Positions 63,788 to 64,000 of a DNA stretch of 64,000 bases are shown piece after piece. A model generated the notes under the pieces. That model was given only the letters and a program-made list of their open reading frames with translations. It did not search any database and was not told where the DNA came from. Every line of letters begins with the position of its first letter. The stretch's first letter is position 1. This DNA comes from Roseomonas sp. (GTDB lineage: Bacteria; Pseudomonadota; Alphaproteobacteria; Acetobacterales; Acetobacteraceae). The translations under genes were made by a program, and so were the position numbers. The stretch covers positions 62,001-126,000 of the forward strand of contig JAPSLO010000002.1 of NCBI GenBank assembly GCA_031180725.1. The letters are read 5' to 3'.

Positions 63788-64000
63788 GTGCGAAAGCCGT
63801 CAGCGCTTCGATGACCAGCGTGTTCTCTTCCGCGGTGCCGATCGTCACGCGCAGCGCCTGGCCCAGGCCGTAGCCGCCCATGGCGCGCACGATCAGGCCG
63901 CGCGCGCGCAGATGGGCATCCGCCGCCTTGGCGCGCTCCGGCGTGCCAAAATCCACCAGCAGGAAGTTGCCCTCGCTGGGCCACACCTTCAGCCCGGCCG
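63777..64000 (-). CDS. hisC: histidinol-phosphate/aromatic aminotransferase, 3' part only
   Basis: The last 74 or so residues of a class I/II aminotransferase, reading GLKVWPSEGNFLLVDFGTPERA and IVRAMGGYGLGQALRVTIGTAEEN, the usual HisC end where the C-terminal Arg (LRVTIG) binds the substrate phosphate. The start is outside the window. The overlap with tyrA suggests it acts in aromatic amino acid synthesis as well as, or instead of, histidine synthesis. Confidence 0.85.
   Translation of the reverse strand, partial: AGLKVWPSEGNFLLVDFGTPERAKAADAHLRARGLIVRAMGGYGLGQALRVTIGTAEENTLVIEALTAFARGG

Overview
The window is a very GC-rich stretch of bacterial chromosome. Short overlaps of the GTGA/ATGA type are common between genes, GTG starts are frequent, and tripartite tricarboxylate transporter (TTT) binding proteins of the Bug/TctC type occur. 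Together with caa3-type oxidase genes and a dnaN/recF/gyrB neighbourhood, this suggests an alphaproteobacterium, most likely an Acetobacteraceae/Roseomonas-like member of the Rhodospirillales. That placement is inference from gene content and style, not a database match.

Layout. 1-5486 (+): a respiratory operon with the 3' end of a c-type cytochrome, a cytochrome c oxidase subunit II carrying a fused cytochrome c domain (caa3 type), subunits I and III, a small membrane protein, the CtaG copper assembly factor and another anchored cytochrome c. 5525-8234 (-): glycogen synthase, two tiny three-helix membrane proteins of DUF5985 type and a winged-helix regulator. 8751-17567 (+): a giant soluble hybrid histidine kinase with eleven exact 92-residue HAMP-pair units, then a second REC-PAS-PAS-HK-REC hybrid kinase. 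17679-18107: a PRC-barrel protein. About 18172-18640 holds a decayed TTT binding-protein gene. 18824-20218 (-) is metZ. 20497-20571 is tRNA-Gly(CCC). 20897-24529 (+) is a six-PAS GGDEF-EAL protein.

24996-30904 (-): gyrB, recF, a DUF1194 protein and dnaN, without dnaA next to dnaN. 31157-41564: metabolic and RNA-modification genes: an Old Yellow Enzyme, a DUF2272 lipoprotein with a 24-nt minisatellite inside it, an unrecognised 605-residue protein, a FAD oxidoreductase, an RraA-like aldolase, rsmD, an RsuA/RluB pseudouridine synthase, a class I glutamine amidotransferase-like hydrolase, tadA and a DUF1835 protein. A strong intrinsic terminator at 36725-36757 closes a structured intergenic stretch that may encode a small RNA.

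41614-42615 is an intact TTT binding protein. 42870-54071 is an ABC-transporter-dependent capsule locus: manC, a TPR-glycosyltransferase, an outer-membrane export protein, KpsE-, KpsT- and KpsM-like export proteins, a lipoprotein, a KpsC-like transferase and an SDR. 54082-56362 has a SlyB-like lipoprotein and a SPOR-tailed lytic transglycosylase. 56375-62821 (+) has a PglD/NeuD-like acyltransferase followed by CoA metabolism: ADP-forming acyl-CoA synthetase, CoA-transferase A and B, enoyl-CoA hydratase and an amidase. The window ends with a prephenate dehydrogenase-family gene overlapping the 3' end of a hisC-like aminotransferase on the minus strand.

Most striking are the poly-HAMP kinase beside the DUF5985 pair (a plausible undescribed signalling unit), the minisatellite in the DUF2272 lipoprotein, the structured RNA candidate before 36757, and a hairpin abutting the kpsC start. 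No insertion sequence, CRISPR array, rRNA or prophage was seen.
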